NCBI RefSeq assembly: GCF_030053835.1
Contig: NZ_CP125655.1
Span: forward strand, 992,001-1,056,000
Length of the DNA stretch: 64,000 bases
Reading direction: 5' to 3'
Source: Cellulomonas sp. ES6
GTDB taxonomy: Bacteria > Actinomycetota > Actinomycetes > Actinomycetales > Cellulomonadaceae
Below, piece after piece: positions 35,602 to 43,523 of the stretch (position 1 is its first letter; each line of letters begins with the position of its first letter). The position numbers and the translations under genes were made by a program. The notes beneath the pieces were generated by a model, which saw only the letters and a program-made list of their open reading frames with translations, was not told the origin of the DNA and ran no database searches.

Positions 35602-37394
35602 AGGGCCGGCACCCCCGCCCGGTCGCACGCCGGGGGCCCGGCCGCCGCTGCGCTCCCCGTACCGGCGGCGGTCGTCCCGCGGGCGTCCAGCGCCGCGAGC
35701 GCGTCCCGCAGCCGGCCCGCGTCGTCGGCCGCCTCGGCGAGCCAGCGCAGCAGCCGCGACGGACGCAGCCGCGCGGCCGCGAGCAGCCGCGGGTCCCGCA
35801 GCAGCCCGAGCGGGTCGAGGTCCGCGACCAGCCGGCCCTCGGCCAGCACGAGCACCCGGTCGGCGACCGACGCGACCGCGCGCAGGTCGTGGCAGGTGAG
35901 CAGGACGGCGCGCCCCGCCCGGGCCTCGTCGGTCAGCGCCCCCAGCACCGCCGCCGACCCGTGCCGGTCGAGCCCGAACGTCGGCTCGTCGGCCAGCAGG
36001 ACCGCACGGTCGTGCACGAGCATCGCGGCCAGGCTCAGCCGGCGCTGCTCGCCGCCGGACAGCCGGTGCGGGTCCCGGTCCCCGAGCCCGGTGAGACCGA
36101 ACCGCGCGAGCGCCGCCGCCACCCGCGCGTCCGTCGCCGGTCCCGGTGGCAGCCCGACCGCGACCTCCTCCCGCACGGTGCGCCCCGCGAGCTGGTGCTC
36201 GGGGTTCTGGGGCACCAGCCCCGCGCGCGACCCGCCGACGACGCCCGCCAGGGGCGGCAGCAGACCGGCGAGGCACGCGAGCAGCGTCGACTTCCCGGCG
36301 CCGTTCGCCCCGACGAGCGCCACCACCTCGCCGGCGCGCAGCTCGAGGTCCACCTCACGGAGCACCGGCTCGGGCGCGGGGCCGCGGCGCCCGGGCCGGC
36401 TGCGACGGTCGCGACGGCGCGCCGGGCCGCCGCGTCCGACCGCCAGGCCGCGCGCGGCGAGCAGCACCTCCCCGCGCGGCGCGGGCGCTCCCGCCGGCGC
36501 CCCCGGTGCCGCGGCCGCCAGGACCAGCACCCGCTCGCGCTGACCGGGCCCGCCCACCGCGCCGCCGAGGGTCGCCGCGATCTCGACGTCCTCCGGGAGC
36601 CAGCACCCGCGGGCCAGCAGCTCCGGGCCCGCCTCCTGCGCCACACGGGCCGCGGGGCCGTCGTGCGTCACCCGCCCGTCGGCCGACAGCACCACCCACC
36701 GGCCGGGCAGCCCGGCGACCCCCGCGTCGCCCGCGAGCGCGTCGAGCCGGTGCTCCACCAGCACGCTCGCCGCCCCGGTCGCACCCCGCGCGGCGGCGAG
36801 CGCGTCCCGCACCGCCGCCACGCCGTCCGCGTCCAGCATCGACGTGGGCTCGTCGAGCAGCAGCAGCCGAGGTCCGGCGACCACCGTGGCCGCCAGGGCC
36901 ACCCGCTGGAGCTCGCCGCCCGACAGGGCGTCCGTGCGCCGCCCCGCCAGGTGACCGGCGCCGGCCGCACCGAGCGCCGCCTCGACCGCGGGCCCGATCG
37001 CGGCCGGGGACGTCCCGAGGTTCTCCAGCGGGAACGCGACCTCGTCCGCGACGTCCGCCAGGCAGACACCCGTCTCGGGGTCCTGCGCGAGCACGCCGAC
37101 CACGTCCGCGAGCGCCGCGACGCCGTGCTCCGCGACCGCGCGGCCGGCGACGACGACCCGCCCCTCGACGCGCGCGGGCACGGCGTGCGGCACCGCGCCG
37201 TGCAGGCAGCGCAGCAGCGTCGACTTGCCCGCACCCGACGGCCCGAGCACGAGCACCTGCTCCCCCGGCGCGAGCCGCAGGTCGACCGGGCCGATCCCGG
37301 CGCCGCCGTCCAGCACGGCCTCGAGCCCGGCCACCTCGAGCACGGGCGCGGGCGCGGGCGTCGCCGGCGTCTCCACGTCCTCCTCAGCCCGCAC
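35598..37394 (-). CDS. ykoD: ECF transporter fused double ATPase (YkoD)
   Basis: A 598-residue protein with two ABC ATPase domains in one chain. Domain 1: Walker A GPSGAGKST, signature LSGGELQRV, Walker B LLLLDEPTSMLD. Domain 2 (from about residue 310): Walker A GANGAGKST, signature LSGGEQRRLS, Walker B LLADEPTFGLD. It energises the YkoE/YkoC importer. GTG at 37394 overlaps the ykoE stop by 11 nt. GTG at 37376 is a possible alternative start. Confidence 0.92.
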   Translation of the reverse strand: MRAEEDVETPATPAPAPVLEVAGLEAVLDGGAGIGPVDLRLAPGEQVLVLGPSGAGKSTLLRCLHGAVPHAVPARVEGRVVVAGRAVAEHGVAALADVVGVLAQDPETGVCLADVADEVAFPLENLGTSPAAIGPAVEAALGAAGAGHLAGRRTDALSGGELQRVALAATVVAGPRLLLLDEPTSMLDADGVAAVRDALAAARGATGAASVLVEHRLDALAGDAGVAGLPGRWVVLSADGRVTHDGPAARVAQEAGPELLARGCWLPEDVEIAATLGGAVGGPGQRERVLVLAAAAPGAPAGAPAPRGEVLLAARGLAVGRGGPARRRDRRSRPGRRGPAPEPVLREVDLELRAGEVVALVGANGAGKSTLLACLAGLLPPLAGVVGGSRAGLVPQNPEHQLAGRTVREEVAVGLPPGPATDARVAAALARFGLTGLGDRDPHRLSGGEQRRLSLAAMLVHDRAVLLADEPTFGLDRHGSAAVLGALTDEARAGRAVLLTCHDLRAVASVADRVLVLAEGRLVADLDPLGLLRDPRLLAAARLRPSRLLRWLAEAADDAGRLRDALAALDARGTTAAGTGSAAAAGPPACDRAGVPAL

Positions 37395-38016
37395 GGCGCT
37401 CGAGCACCGGGCGGCCGGCGGCCGCGGCGCGCCCGATCGCGAAGCCGTCGAGCACCCCGGTGCGGTGCAGCGCGTCGACGACGACCTTGGCCAGCAGGCC
37501 GCCCAGCACGACGCCGGACACGGCCTGGAGCACGAGCCGCAGCACCAGCACGTCCTGCCCGTACCAGCCGAACCGGAACGCCGACCAGGCGAACACCAGC
37601 GTGGCGCCGAGCAGCCCGGAGGCGGCGAACCGGCCCCAGCCGAACCGGCGGTACCGGCCGAGCGCGAACGGGATCTCGCTGCCCAGGCCCTGCAGCAGCG
37701 CGGCGACGACCAGCAGCGGCCCGACCGGCGACCCGAGGAACACCACCTCCACCACGGAGGCGATCACCTCGGCGAGGATCCCCACGCCGGGTCGCCGGAT
37801 GATCGCGAGGGCGACCGGCGCCACCAGCAGCCACCCGCCCAGCAGCACGTGCTGCGCGAGGTCGCCCGCGGGCCCCATGAGCACCGCGAGGCCGTTCCAC
37901 GCCTGGACGAGCGCCCAGTACAGGAACCCGAACACCACCCCGAGCACGACCATCAGCACGATGTCCTTCAGCGCGAGCGGCTCGCGGCGCCGCCCGCGCG
38001 GGGCGCCGTCAGCCAC
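37384..38016 (-). CDS. ykoE: ECF transporter S component (YkoE, hydroxymethylpyrimidine/thiamine)
   Basis: A 210-residue substrate-binding membrane protein of the YkoE family with about five spans (LKDIVLMVVLGVVFGFLYWA at the N-terminus, GLGSEIPFALGRYRRFGWGR in the middle). YkoE family members bind the pyrimidine precursor of thiamine. It overlaps ykoF upstream and ykoD downstream, and the operon is led by a TPP riboswitch. Confidence 0.9.
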   Translation of the reverse strand: MADGAPRGRRREPLALKDIVLMVVLGVVFGFLYWALVQAWNGLAVLMGPAGDLAQHVLLGGWLLVAPVALAIIRRPGVGILAEVIASVVEVVFLGSPVGPLLVVAALLQGLGSEIPFALGRYRRFGWGRFAASGLLGATLVFAWSAFRFGWYGQDVLVLRLVLQAVSGVVLGGLLAKVVVDALHRTGVLDGFAIGRAAAAGRPVLERRAG

Positions 38017-38671
38017 GGGTCCGGGTCGGGCTGTTGAGCGAGAACGTGACGTGGCTCGTCACGTGCTGCACGCCGCACCCCACGCGCGCCCACGCGCCGA
38101 CCACCGTCTCGACGAGCGCGCCGACGTCGCCCTCGAGCCGCGTGACGAAGTGCGCGGACCCCCGGAAGGTGCCGCTCGCCCGGGCCAGGTCGATCGCCGC
38201 CTCGATGTCCCGCATGTGGTCGGGCACGACCCCGGCGCGGACGTCGTCGGCCAGGGGGTAGAGCGCCCACTCCGCCACGCCGGGTCGGCCGGTGCGCCGG
38301 CCCGGTGGCAGCGCGACGGCCCGCGGGCCCGCTCCGCCCGGCAGGGCGCAGCGCACCTCGCCCGGGCAGCCGCGCGACAGGTGCAGCGTGACGGCGGCGT
38401 GCTCGCCGGTGGCGGCCACCGCGTCCACGAGGTCCGTGAGGTACCGGAGCAGGTCCGCCTCGTCGCCACCGACGTAGGTGCTGACGTCGCCCGTCTCGAC
38501 GAGCAGGCCGTCCGTCGCCACCGAGCCGAGCACCCCGAGGATCGTGTCGGCGTACCGGTCGGACATCACGGCGACGGTGACGCGGGCACCCACCCCGAAC
38601 CGGAGCGGGTCGGCGACCAGGTCGGCGGCCTCCGCGGGCCGGGTGGGTGTCGACGACGGTGCCGGGATCAT
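38009..38671 (-). CDS. ykoF: YkoF family thiamine/HMP-binding protein
   Basis: A 220-residue protein made of two related half-domains (GVGARVTVAVMSDRYADTIL, and GTFRGSAHFVTRLEGDVGAL). YkoF binds thiamine or hydroxymethylpyrimidine in the cytoplasm, probably aiding import. ATG at 38671 is preferred over upstream in-frame codons that fall close to the riboswitch. It heads the ykoFEDC order known from Bacillus subtilis. Confidence 0.88.
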   Translation of the reverse strand: MIPAPSSTPTRPAEAADLVADPLRFGVGARVTVAVMSDRYADTILGVLGSVATDGLLVETGDVSTYVGGDEADLLRYLTDLVDAVAATGEHAAVTLHLSRGCPGEVRCALPGGAGPRAVALPPGRRTGRPGVAEWALYPLADDVRAGVVPDHMRDIEAAIDLARASGTFRGSAHFVTRLEGDVGALVETVVGAWARVGCGVQHVTSHVTFSLNSPTRTRG

Positions 38672-38740
38672 GCGTCCTCCTGTGCTGGTCGGATCAGCAC
38701 GGGAGGACGGCGGACGGGTGCCCGGCATCCTGCGATGTCG

Positions 38741-38826
38741 CTCCCTGCGCTGGCATGACCCAGATCAGGTTCAACGGTCGGAGTTCGAGTACTCCCTCTC
38801 AGCCCGGCTCACCGGACTCCCGTGCT
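38741..38826 (-). ncRNA. TPP riboswitch (THI element)
   Basis: The minus-strand RNA has the conserved CCGGGCTGAGAGGGAG loop (J3-2/P3 side), and then ACCGTTGAACCTGATCTGGG followed by TCATGCCAGCGCAGGGA, the pyrophosphate-sensing half. It lies 70 nt upstream of ykoF. Thiamine pyrophosphate binding would switch the operon off. Confidence 0.95.
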
Positions 38827-38833
38827 GCTCCGC

Positions 38834-38839
38834 ACCGTA
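38834..38839 (-). promoter_or_regulatory. Putative -10 box TACGGT of the ykoFEDC operon
   Basis: Minus-strand TACGGT ends 7 nt before the first conserved riboswitch base, placing the RNA 5' end at the aptamer's P1 stem. Confidence 0.4.
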
Positions 38840-38869
38840 GCAGCACCGCGGCGGCAGGGTCGCGCGCCC

Positions 38870-38875
38870 TAGGCT
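38870..38875 (+). promoter_or_regulatory. Putative -10 box TAGGCT, leaderless promoter
   Basis: TAGGCT is 6 nt before the GTG at 38882. Confidence 0.45.
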
Positions 38876-38881
38876 GGCCCC

Positions 38882-39376
38882 GTGAGCCGCAAGCAGCCGC
38901 CGTCCGGGACGCCCGCGCTGGTCGCGCTGGCGGCCGCCGGGGTCCCGCACACCGCGCACGCCTACGAGCACGACCCGCGCAGCACCGTCGGCTACGGGCT
39001 CGAGGCCGCCGAGGTGCTGGGCATCGACCCGGAGCAGGTCTACAAGACCCTCATGGCCTCGGTCGACGGGACACTGACCGTGGCCGTCGTGCCCGTCGCC
39101 GGCAAGCTCGACCTCAAGGCGCTCGCGCACGCCGTCGGTGGCAAGAAAGCCGTGATGGCGGACCCCGCCGCTGCGGAGCGTGCGACCGGGTACGTGGTCG
39201 GCGGCATCTCCCCGCTCGGCCAGAAGTCGGCGCACCCGACGGTCGTGGACGAGACGGTGCAGCTGTTCGACACCGTGTTCGTGTCGGGCGGGCGCCGGGG
39301 GCTCGACGTCGAGCTGGCCCCGGACGACCTGATCCGGCTGACCTCCGCCACGGTCGCGGACATCGCGCGCGGCTGA
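38882..39376 (+). CDS. ybaK: Cys-tRNA(Pro)/Cys-tRNA(Cys) deacylase, YbaK/EbsC
   Basis: A 164-residue trans-editing deacylase that hydrolyses mischarged Cys-tRNA(Pro). Family motifs are EAAEVLGIDPEQVYKTLMAS, the catalytic-lysine region VAGKLDLKALAHAVGGKKA, and GYVVGGISPLGQKSAHPTVV. Length is standard. The GTG start follows a leaderless-type -10 box. It is followed at 32 bp by the yggS gene, with its own promoter-like box. Confidence 0.93.
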   Translation: MSRKQPPSGTPALVALAAAGVPHTAHAYEHDPRSTVGYGLEAAEVLGIDPEQVYKTLMASVDGTLTVAVVPVAGKLDLKALAHAVGGKKAVMADPAAAERATGYVVGGISPLGQKSAHPTVVDETVQLFDTVFVSGGRRGLDVELAPDDLIRLTSATVADIARG

Positions 39377-39395
39377 GGCGGCGCGCGCGAGCGCA

Positions 39396-39401
39396 TAGGG
39401 T
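39396..39401 (+). promoter_or_regulatory. Putative -10 box TAGGGT, leaderless promoter of yggS
   Basis: TAGGGT is 7 nt before the ATG at 39409. Confidence 0.45.
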
Positions 39402-39408
39402 CGGGCAC

Positions 39409-40188
39409 ATGACGACCGGCGCGACCGAGCTCGCGGAGCGGCTGGCCCGTGTCCGCTCCCGGATCGCAGCCGCCGAGTCCGCCGCGGGCCGCCCGGCCGG
39501 CGCCGTCCGGCTGCTGCTGGCCACCAAGACCCAAGACGCCGCGACGGTGCGCGCGGCCGTGCTCGCCGACCTCGCCGGCGCGGCCACCACGGCCGGTGCC
39601 GCCCGCCGGGTGCTGCTCGGCGAGAACCGGGTGCAGGAGCTCGTCGCCAAGGGGCCGGAGCTCGCCGACCTCGCACCCGAGCTGCACCTCATCGGGCCGC
39701 TGCAGTCCAACAAGGTGAACGCCGCCCTGCGCTGGGCGACCTGCGTGCAGAGCGTCGACTCCCCCGCGCTGGCCGACCGGCTCGCGCGCCGGTGCGCCGA
39801 CGACGACCGGACGCTCGACGTGCTGGTGCAGGTCAACGTCTCCGGCGAGCCGACCAAGCACGGCGCCGCCCCGCAGGACGCGCTCGACGTGGTCCGCGCC
39901 GTCGCGGGGCACGACCGGCTGCGGCTGCGCGGGTTCATGACGGTGGGCGCGAACACCTCCGACCAGCGGGCCGTCCGCGCCGGGTACGCCGCGCTGCGCG
40001 ACCTGCGGGACGAGGTCGCCGGCAGCGGCGAGGCGGGCACCGGTGACGCCGTCGAGCTGTCGATGGGCATGAGCCGGGACCTGGAGGCCGCCGTGGCCGA
40101 GGGGGCCACCATCGTGCGCGTCGGGACGGCGGTGTTCGGCGCACGGCCCGCCCCCGTCGGCGTCCCGGGAACGGTCCCCGCGGCGTGA
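39409..40188 (+). CDS. yggS: PLP homeostasis protein, YggS/PROSC family
   Basis: A 259-residue single-domain fold-type III PLP-binding protein. The PLP lysine is in RLLLATKTQDA, and the family blocks LGENRVQELVAK, HLIGPLQSNKVNAAL, VNVSGEPTKHG and the C-terminal LSMGMSRDLEAAVAEGAT are all present. It buffers pyridoxal phosphate and affects amino and keto acid pools. Its stop overlaps the next GTG as GTGA, linking it to two small membrane proteins. Confidence 0.95.
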   Translation: MTTGATELAERLARVRSRIAAAESAAGRPAGAVRLLLATKTQDAATVRAAVLADLAGAATTAGAARRVLLGENRVQELVAKGPELADLAPELHLIGPLQSNKVNAALRWATCVQSVDSPALADRLARRCADDDRTLDVLVQVNVSGEPTKHGAAPQDALDVVRAVAGHDRLRLRGFMTVGANTSDQRAVRAGYAALRDLRDEVAGSGEAGTGDAVELSMGMSRDLEAAVAEGATIVRVGTAVFGARPAPVGVPGTVPAA

Positions 40189-40556
40189 CCGCGCCCACCG
40201 GCCGCCGGTTCCCCCGGCGCGTGTACACCCGCGGCACCGAGCCCGACGGCCGGTTCTCGCTCGCCAACGAGCGGACGTTCCTGGCCTGGGTCCGCACGGC
40301 GCTCGCGCTGCTGGCGGGCGGCGTCGCCCTCGAGGCGCTGGACCTGCCCGTGGAGCCGCACCTGCGCCTCGCGGCCGCCGTGCTGCTGATCCTGCTCGGG
40401 ATCGCGGCGCCGGCTCAGGCGTGGGCCGGCTGGGCACGCACCGAACGGGCGCTGCGCGAGCGGCAGCCGCTGCCGGCGCCGGCGTTCAGCGGGCCGCTCG
40501 CCGCGGGCGTCGCGCTGGCCGGCGTGCTCGTGCTCGTCGGGCTGCTGCTGCGGTGA
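40185..40556 (+). CDS. DUF202 (YidH) membrane protein 1
   Basis: A 123-residue protein with three membrane spans. The DUF202 signature FSLANERTFLAWVRTALALLAGG is divided across the N-terminal cytoplasmic stretch and first helix. The function of the family is not established. It is coupled to yggS upstream and to a second DUF202 gene downstream. Confidence 0.85.
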   Translation: MTAPTGRRFPRRVYTRGTEPDGRFSLANERTFLAWVRTALALLAGGVALEALDLPVEPHLRLAAAVLLILLGIAAPAQAWAGWARTERALRERQPLPAPAFSGPLAAGVALAGVLVLVGLLLR

Positions 40557-40936
40557 GCACCGCGAGCGGGCCGCGCGACGCCGCCCCCGGGGCGCAGCCG
40601 GAGCGGACGGCGCTCGCGTGGCGCCGCACCTCGCTGTCCGTCGCGGTGGGCTCCCTGGTCGCGAGCCGTGTGCTCGAGCCGTGGTTCGGCGCGTCCGTCT
40701 GGGTGCTGGCCGCGCTCGGCCTGCTCGGCGCGCTCGCCCTCGACCGGACCGGGCTGCGCCGCGCCGTGCTCTGGTCGGCGGTCGTCGACGACACACACCC
40801 CGACCGGGGGCCGGGCGCGCCGGTGCCCGCCGGCGCGCGCACGCCGGGCGGCGGGGCGCTCGGCGCCACCGCGCTGGCCGCGGCCCTACTGGGCGTGGGC
40901 GCCCTCGTCGTGGTCCTGCGGCACGCGGCGGGCTGA
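40553..40936 (+). CDS. DUF202 membrane protein 2
   Basis: A 127-residue protein with the DUF202-type N-terminus (QPERTALAWRRTSLSVAVGS) and three hydrophobic segments. GTG at 40553 overlaps the previous stop. Two unequal DUF202 proteins in tandem probably form a heteromeric membrane unit. No function can be given. Confidence 0.8.
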   Translation: MSTASGPRDAAPGAQPERTALAWRRTSLSVAVGSLVASRVLEPWFGASVWVLAALGLLGALALDRTGLRRAVLWSAVVDDTHPDRGPGAPVPAGARTPGGGALGATALAAALLGVGALVVVLRHAAG

Positions 40937-40958
40937 CGCGGGCGCGGTCGCGCGGGGC

Positions 40959-41357
40959 TCAGCGCCCGTACGCCGCCAGCGAGCGGTCCGTCGGCACGAT
41001 CTGCTTGCCGAGCGGCACGAGCGAGACCGGGATCATCTTGAGGTTCGCGATCGCCAGCGGGATCCCGATGATCGTGACCGCCTGCGCGAGCGCCGTCGTC
41101 AGGTGCCCGAGCACCAGCCACCAGCCGGCCACGAGGATCCAGACGACGTTGCCGATCGTCGACATCGCGCCGGCGGTGGGCCGGTCCACGATCGTCCGGC
41201 CGAACGGCCACAGCGCGTACGACGCCATGCGGAACGACGCGATGCCGAACGGGATGGTCACGACCAGCACGCAGCAGATGATCCCGGCGACGACGTAGCC
41301 GAGCGCGAGCCACAGCCCGCCGAATACGAGCCAGATGAGGTTGAGCAGGAGCTTCAC
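40959..41357 (-). CDS. yccF: YccF domain membrane protein
   Basis: A 132-residue protein with two YccF repeats, each a pair of helices: NLIWLVFGGLWLALGYVVAG with TIPFGIASFRMASYALWPFG, and NVVWILVAGWWLVLGHLTTA with GIPLAIANLKMIPVSLVPLG. The role is unknown. It is convergent with the DUF202 pair. Confidence 0.88.
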   Translation of the reverse strand: MKLLLNLIWLVFGGLWLALGYVVAGIICCVLVVTIPFGIASFRMASYALWPFGRTIVDRPTAGAMSTIGNVVWILVAGWWLVLGHLTTALAQAVTIIGIPLAIANLKMIPVSLVPLGKQIVPTDRSLAAYGR

Positions 41358-41451
41358 GGCACCAGCCTCGCGGACGGGACCCGTCCGCCGCATCGGGGAC
41401 CTCCCCGATCCGACCCTGGTCCTGCGGCACGCCCGGCCGCTCGAGCCCGGC

Positions 41452-42528
41452 TCACGGCACGCGCGCCGTCCACTCCGGGTTGCCGAACTTCTCCTCGACG
41501 AGCTGCTGCGCCCGCTCCAGCTCCTCCGGCCGCAGGGCGCCGTCGACCGTCCGGTACCGCGACCGGAAGTGCGCGACGAACGCGTCGATGACCTGCTCGC
41601 GCGGCAGGCCGGTCTGGGACCGCACCGGGTCCACACGCTTGTTCGCGCTGGTCGTGCCCTTGTCCGACAGCTTCTCCCGGCCGATGCGCAGCACCTCGAG
41701 CATCTTGTCCGCGTCGATGTCGTAGGCCATCGTCATGTGGTGCAGGACCGCCCCGCCGGCCAGGCGCTTCTGCGCGGACCCGGCGATCTTCCCGGCCGGC
41801 GAGGCGATGTCGTTCAGCCCGGAGAACGTCGCGGTGACGCCCACGTCGGCCAGCGCGCCGATCACCCAGTCGTCGAGGAACCGGTACGACTGCTCGAACG
41901 ACAGGCCGTCGACCAGCGACGCCGGCACCACGAGCGAGAACGTGATGCAGTTGCCGGCCTCCATGAACATGGCGCCGCCGCCGGAGATCCGCCGGACCAC
42001 GGTCACGTCGTGCTTCGCGGCGCCCTCGGGGTCGACCTCGTTGCGCAGCGACTGGAACGAGCCGATGAACACGGCCCGCTCGTCCCACTCCCAGAACCGC
42101 AGCGTCGGGCCGCGCCGGCCCGCGGCGAGCTCCTCGGTCAGCACCTGGTCGAGCGCGCCCAGCACGGCGGGCGGCAGCGGGCCGGGGTGGATGAGCTCGA
42201 AGGTGTGGTCCTGCCAGGACGTCGCGTGGCCCAGCGCGCGCCGCACGGCGATCGCCACGGCCTCGGGCGTGAAGCCGACCATGTGCACGGGCGCGTCGAA
42301 GCGGCCGTCGGACTCGGCGCGGCGCAGCCCCTCCTCGATCGCCGCCGTCAGGTCGGCCACCCGCGCGTCCGCAGGGCGCCCCCGCAGGGACTCGTCGATG
42401 ACCGCCAGGGCGGCGTCGGGCTCGAGGAAGAAGTCGCCGCTGACGCTCACCTCGGTGAGCGACCCGCCTGCCACCTCCACGTCCGCTGCCACGAGCTTGC
42501 CGCCGGGGACCTTGTACTCGCCACGCAC
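41452..42528 (-). CDS. lplA: Lipoate-protein ligase with N-terminal accessory domain
   Basis: A 358-residue protein. Residues about 95-340 are the LplA catalytic domain: FWEWDERAVFIGSFQ, RRISGGGAMF, and the catalytic lysine in NDIASPAGKIAGSAQKR. Residues 1-90 resemble the accessory LplB/C-terminal domain of bacterial ligases (KVPGGKLVAADVEV, SVSGDFFLEPDAALAVIDES), here placed in front of the catalytic domain rather than behind it. It attaches lipoate to 2-oxoacid dehydrogenases and GcvH. GTG at 42528 has TAGGAT 7 nt upstream. Confidence 0.88.
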   Translation of the reverse strand: MRGEYKVPGGKLVAADVEVAGGSLTEVSVSGDFFLEPDAALAVIDESLRGRPADARVADLTAAIEEGLRRAESDGRFDAPVHMVGFTPEAVAIAVRRALGHATSWQDHTFELIHPGPLPPAVLGALDQVLTEELAAGRRGPTLRFWEWDERAVFIGSFQSLRNEVDPEGAAKHDVTVVRRISGGGAMFMEAGNCITFSLVVPASLVDGLSFEQSYRFLDDWVIGALADVGVTATFSGLNDIASPAGKIAGSAQKRLAGGAVLHHMTMAYDIDADKMLEVLRIGREKLSDKGTTSANKRVDPVRSQTGLPREQVIDAFVAHFRSRYRTVDGALRPEELERAQQLVEEKFGNPEWTARVP

Positions 42529-42535
42529 GGTCCCG

Positions 42536-42541
42536 ATCCTA
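42536..42541 (-). promoter_or_regulatory. Putative -10 box TAGGAT, leaderless promoter of lplA
   Basis: Minus-strand TAGGAT is 7 nt before the GTG at 42528. It overlaps the last codon of the erm gene. Confidence 0.4.
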
Positions 42542-43348
42542 GGCCCCGGACCGGCGTGGTCGCCGGGGACCTCGACGTGGTGCCCCGGCCGGAGAGCGCA
42601 GCGCCCGCCACAGCGCCGCCCACTGCTCGGGCCGCAGGTCGCGCGGCAGCGCCCGCGCCGGCACGCCCGCGTCCGACAGCGCGCGCCGGGCGGCCGGGGC
42701 CGGGACCCGCGCCGCCCCCGCGAGCACCTGGTCCAGGCCGCGCCCCGCCCCGGTGAACACGGCGCCGACGAACCGCTGGTAGCCGTCCCGCTCGCCCGGG
42801 TCGACCAGCGGGCGGTCGCGCCGGTCGACCGTGAGCAGACCGCCGTCGACCGACGGCCGGGGCCGGAACGCGTCCGCGGGCACCCGGCCGCGCAGCGCGA
42901 CCTCGAACCACGGGTCGGTCTGGGCGGTGAGCAGGGTGCGCCCCCCGACGCCCGCGCGCTTGCGGGCCACCTCCCACTGGGTGAGCAGCACGGCGTGCCG
43001 CCACCGGCCGTGGTGCAGCAGGCGGCGCAGCAGCGGCGTCGTCAGGTGGAACGGGATGTTGCCGACCACCACCGGCCGGTCCAGCGGGACGCGCAGCGCG
43101 TCGGCGCACAGCACGGTCGCGCCGGGCACCCGGGCGCGCAGCCGGTCGGCGCGGTGCGGGTCGAGCTCGACGGCGAGGACGTCGCGGCCGAGAGCGGCGA
43201 GCGGCCGGGTCAGCGCGCCGTCGCCGGCGCCGATCTCGAGGACCGGCCCGTCGGTGGCGCCGACCAGCCGCACGACGGCGTCGACGGTGGGGCGGTGGTG
43301 CAGGAAGTTCTGGCCGAGCTCGTGCCGGCCGCCGTGGGGGTGTCGCAC
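42539..43348 (-). CDS. erm: 23S rRNA (adenine-N6)-methyltransferase, Erm family
   Basis: A 269-residue Erm/KsgA-fold enzyme. It begins with HELGQNFLHHRPTVDAVV, has motif I LEIGAGDGALTRPL and motif IV NIPFHLTTPLLRRL. NIPF with the short C-terminal domain fits Erm rather than KsgA (NLPY). Erm methylates A2058 of 23S rRNA and gives macrolide-lincosamide-streptogramin resistance. The C-terminal tail is Arg/Pro-rich, as in actinobacterial producers. GTG at 43348 has its ribosome binding site inside a predicted attenuator, and a leader peptide lies upstream. Confidence 0.85.
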   Translation of the reverse strand: MRHPHGGRHELGQNFLHHRPTVDAVVRLVGATDGPVLEIGAGDGALTRPLAALGRDVLAVELDPHRADRLRARVPGATVLCADALRVPLDRPVVVGNIPFHLTTPLLRRLLHHGRWRHAVLLTQWEVARKRAGVGGRTLLTAQTDPWFEVALRGRVPADAFRPRPSVDGGLLTVDRRDRPLVDPGERDGYQRFVGAVFTGAGRGLDQVLAGAARVPAPAARRALSDAGVPARALPRDLRPEQWAALWRALRSPAGAPRRGPRRPRRSGA

Positions 43349-43352
43349 GGGA

Positions 43353-43437
43353 GGTGCTCCAGTCGCAGGCAGGACGGAGCACCCGGAGGGGCGGGAGGGT
43401 TCTCGGCCCGGCTCCGGGTGCTCGGGGGCATCCGGAG
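43353..43437 (-). promoter_or_regulatory. erm translational attenuator: four competing RNA segments
   Basis: On the minus strand, from 5' to 3': CTCCGG (43437-43432), then GAGCACCCGGAG (43423-43412), then CTCCGGGTGCTCC (43388-43376), then GGAGCACC (43360-43353). Segments 2 and 3 pair over 12 bp. Segments 1:2 pair over 6 bp and 3:4 over 8 bp. Segment 4 holds the GGAG ribosome binding site, 8 nt before the erm GTG. The 2:3 form frees that site and the 3:4 form hides it. Confidence 0.65.
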
Positions 43438-43466
43438 GCGACGACCGGTCGGACGGCCGGCCGCGC

Positions 43467-43523
43467 TCAGGCGGTCCGGGGGCGTGCGACGGCCGCGGCG
43501 GCCGCGCTGCTCAGCGTTCCCAT
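43467..43523 (-). CDS. erm leader peptide (18 aa)
   Basis: MGTLSSAAAAAVARPRTA, 18 codons ending 118 nt before the erm start. The ATG at 43523 has TACCGT 7 nt upstream, the same leaderless geometry seen elsewhere. Its first codons overlap the 3' end of the glycerate kinase gene. Leader peptides of this size on which drug-bound ribosomes stall are known for erm genes. The Ala-rich sequence does not match a known stalling motif, so its role is inferred from position. Confidence 0.6.
   Translation of the reverse strand: MGTLSSAAAAAVARPRTA

Noticed and set aside
38870..39376. Long minus-strand frames opposite ybaK, yggS and the riboswitch
   Set aside because: Composition is that of antisense shadow, and they conflict with well-supported genes.
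41370..41388. GCGGACGGG-a-CCCGTCCGC palindrome upstream of yccF
   Set aside because: A one-base spacer cannot form a hairpin loop, and in this base composition a single short palindrome is not convincing as an operator.
42539..43348. Calling the rRNA methyltransferase KsgA
   Set aside because: Motif NIPFHL, the short C-terminal domain and the resistance-type leader fit Erm better. KsgA normally has NLPY and a different C-terminus.
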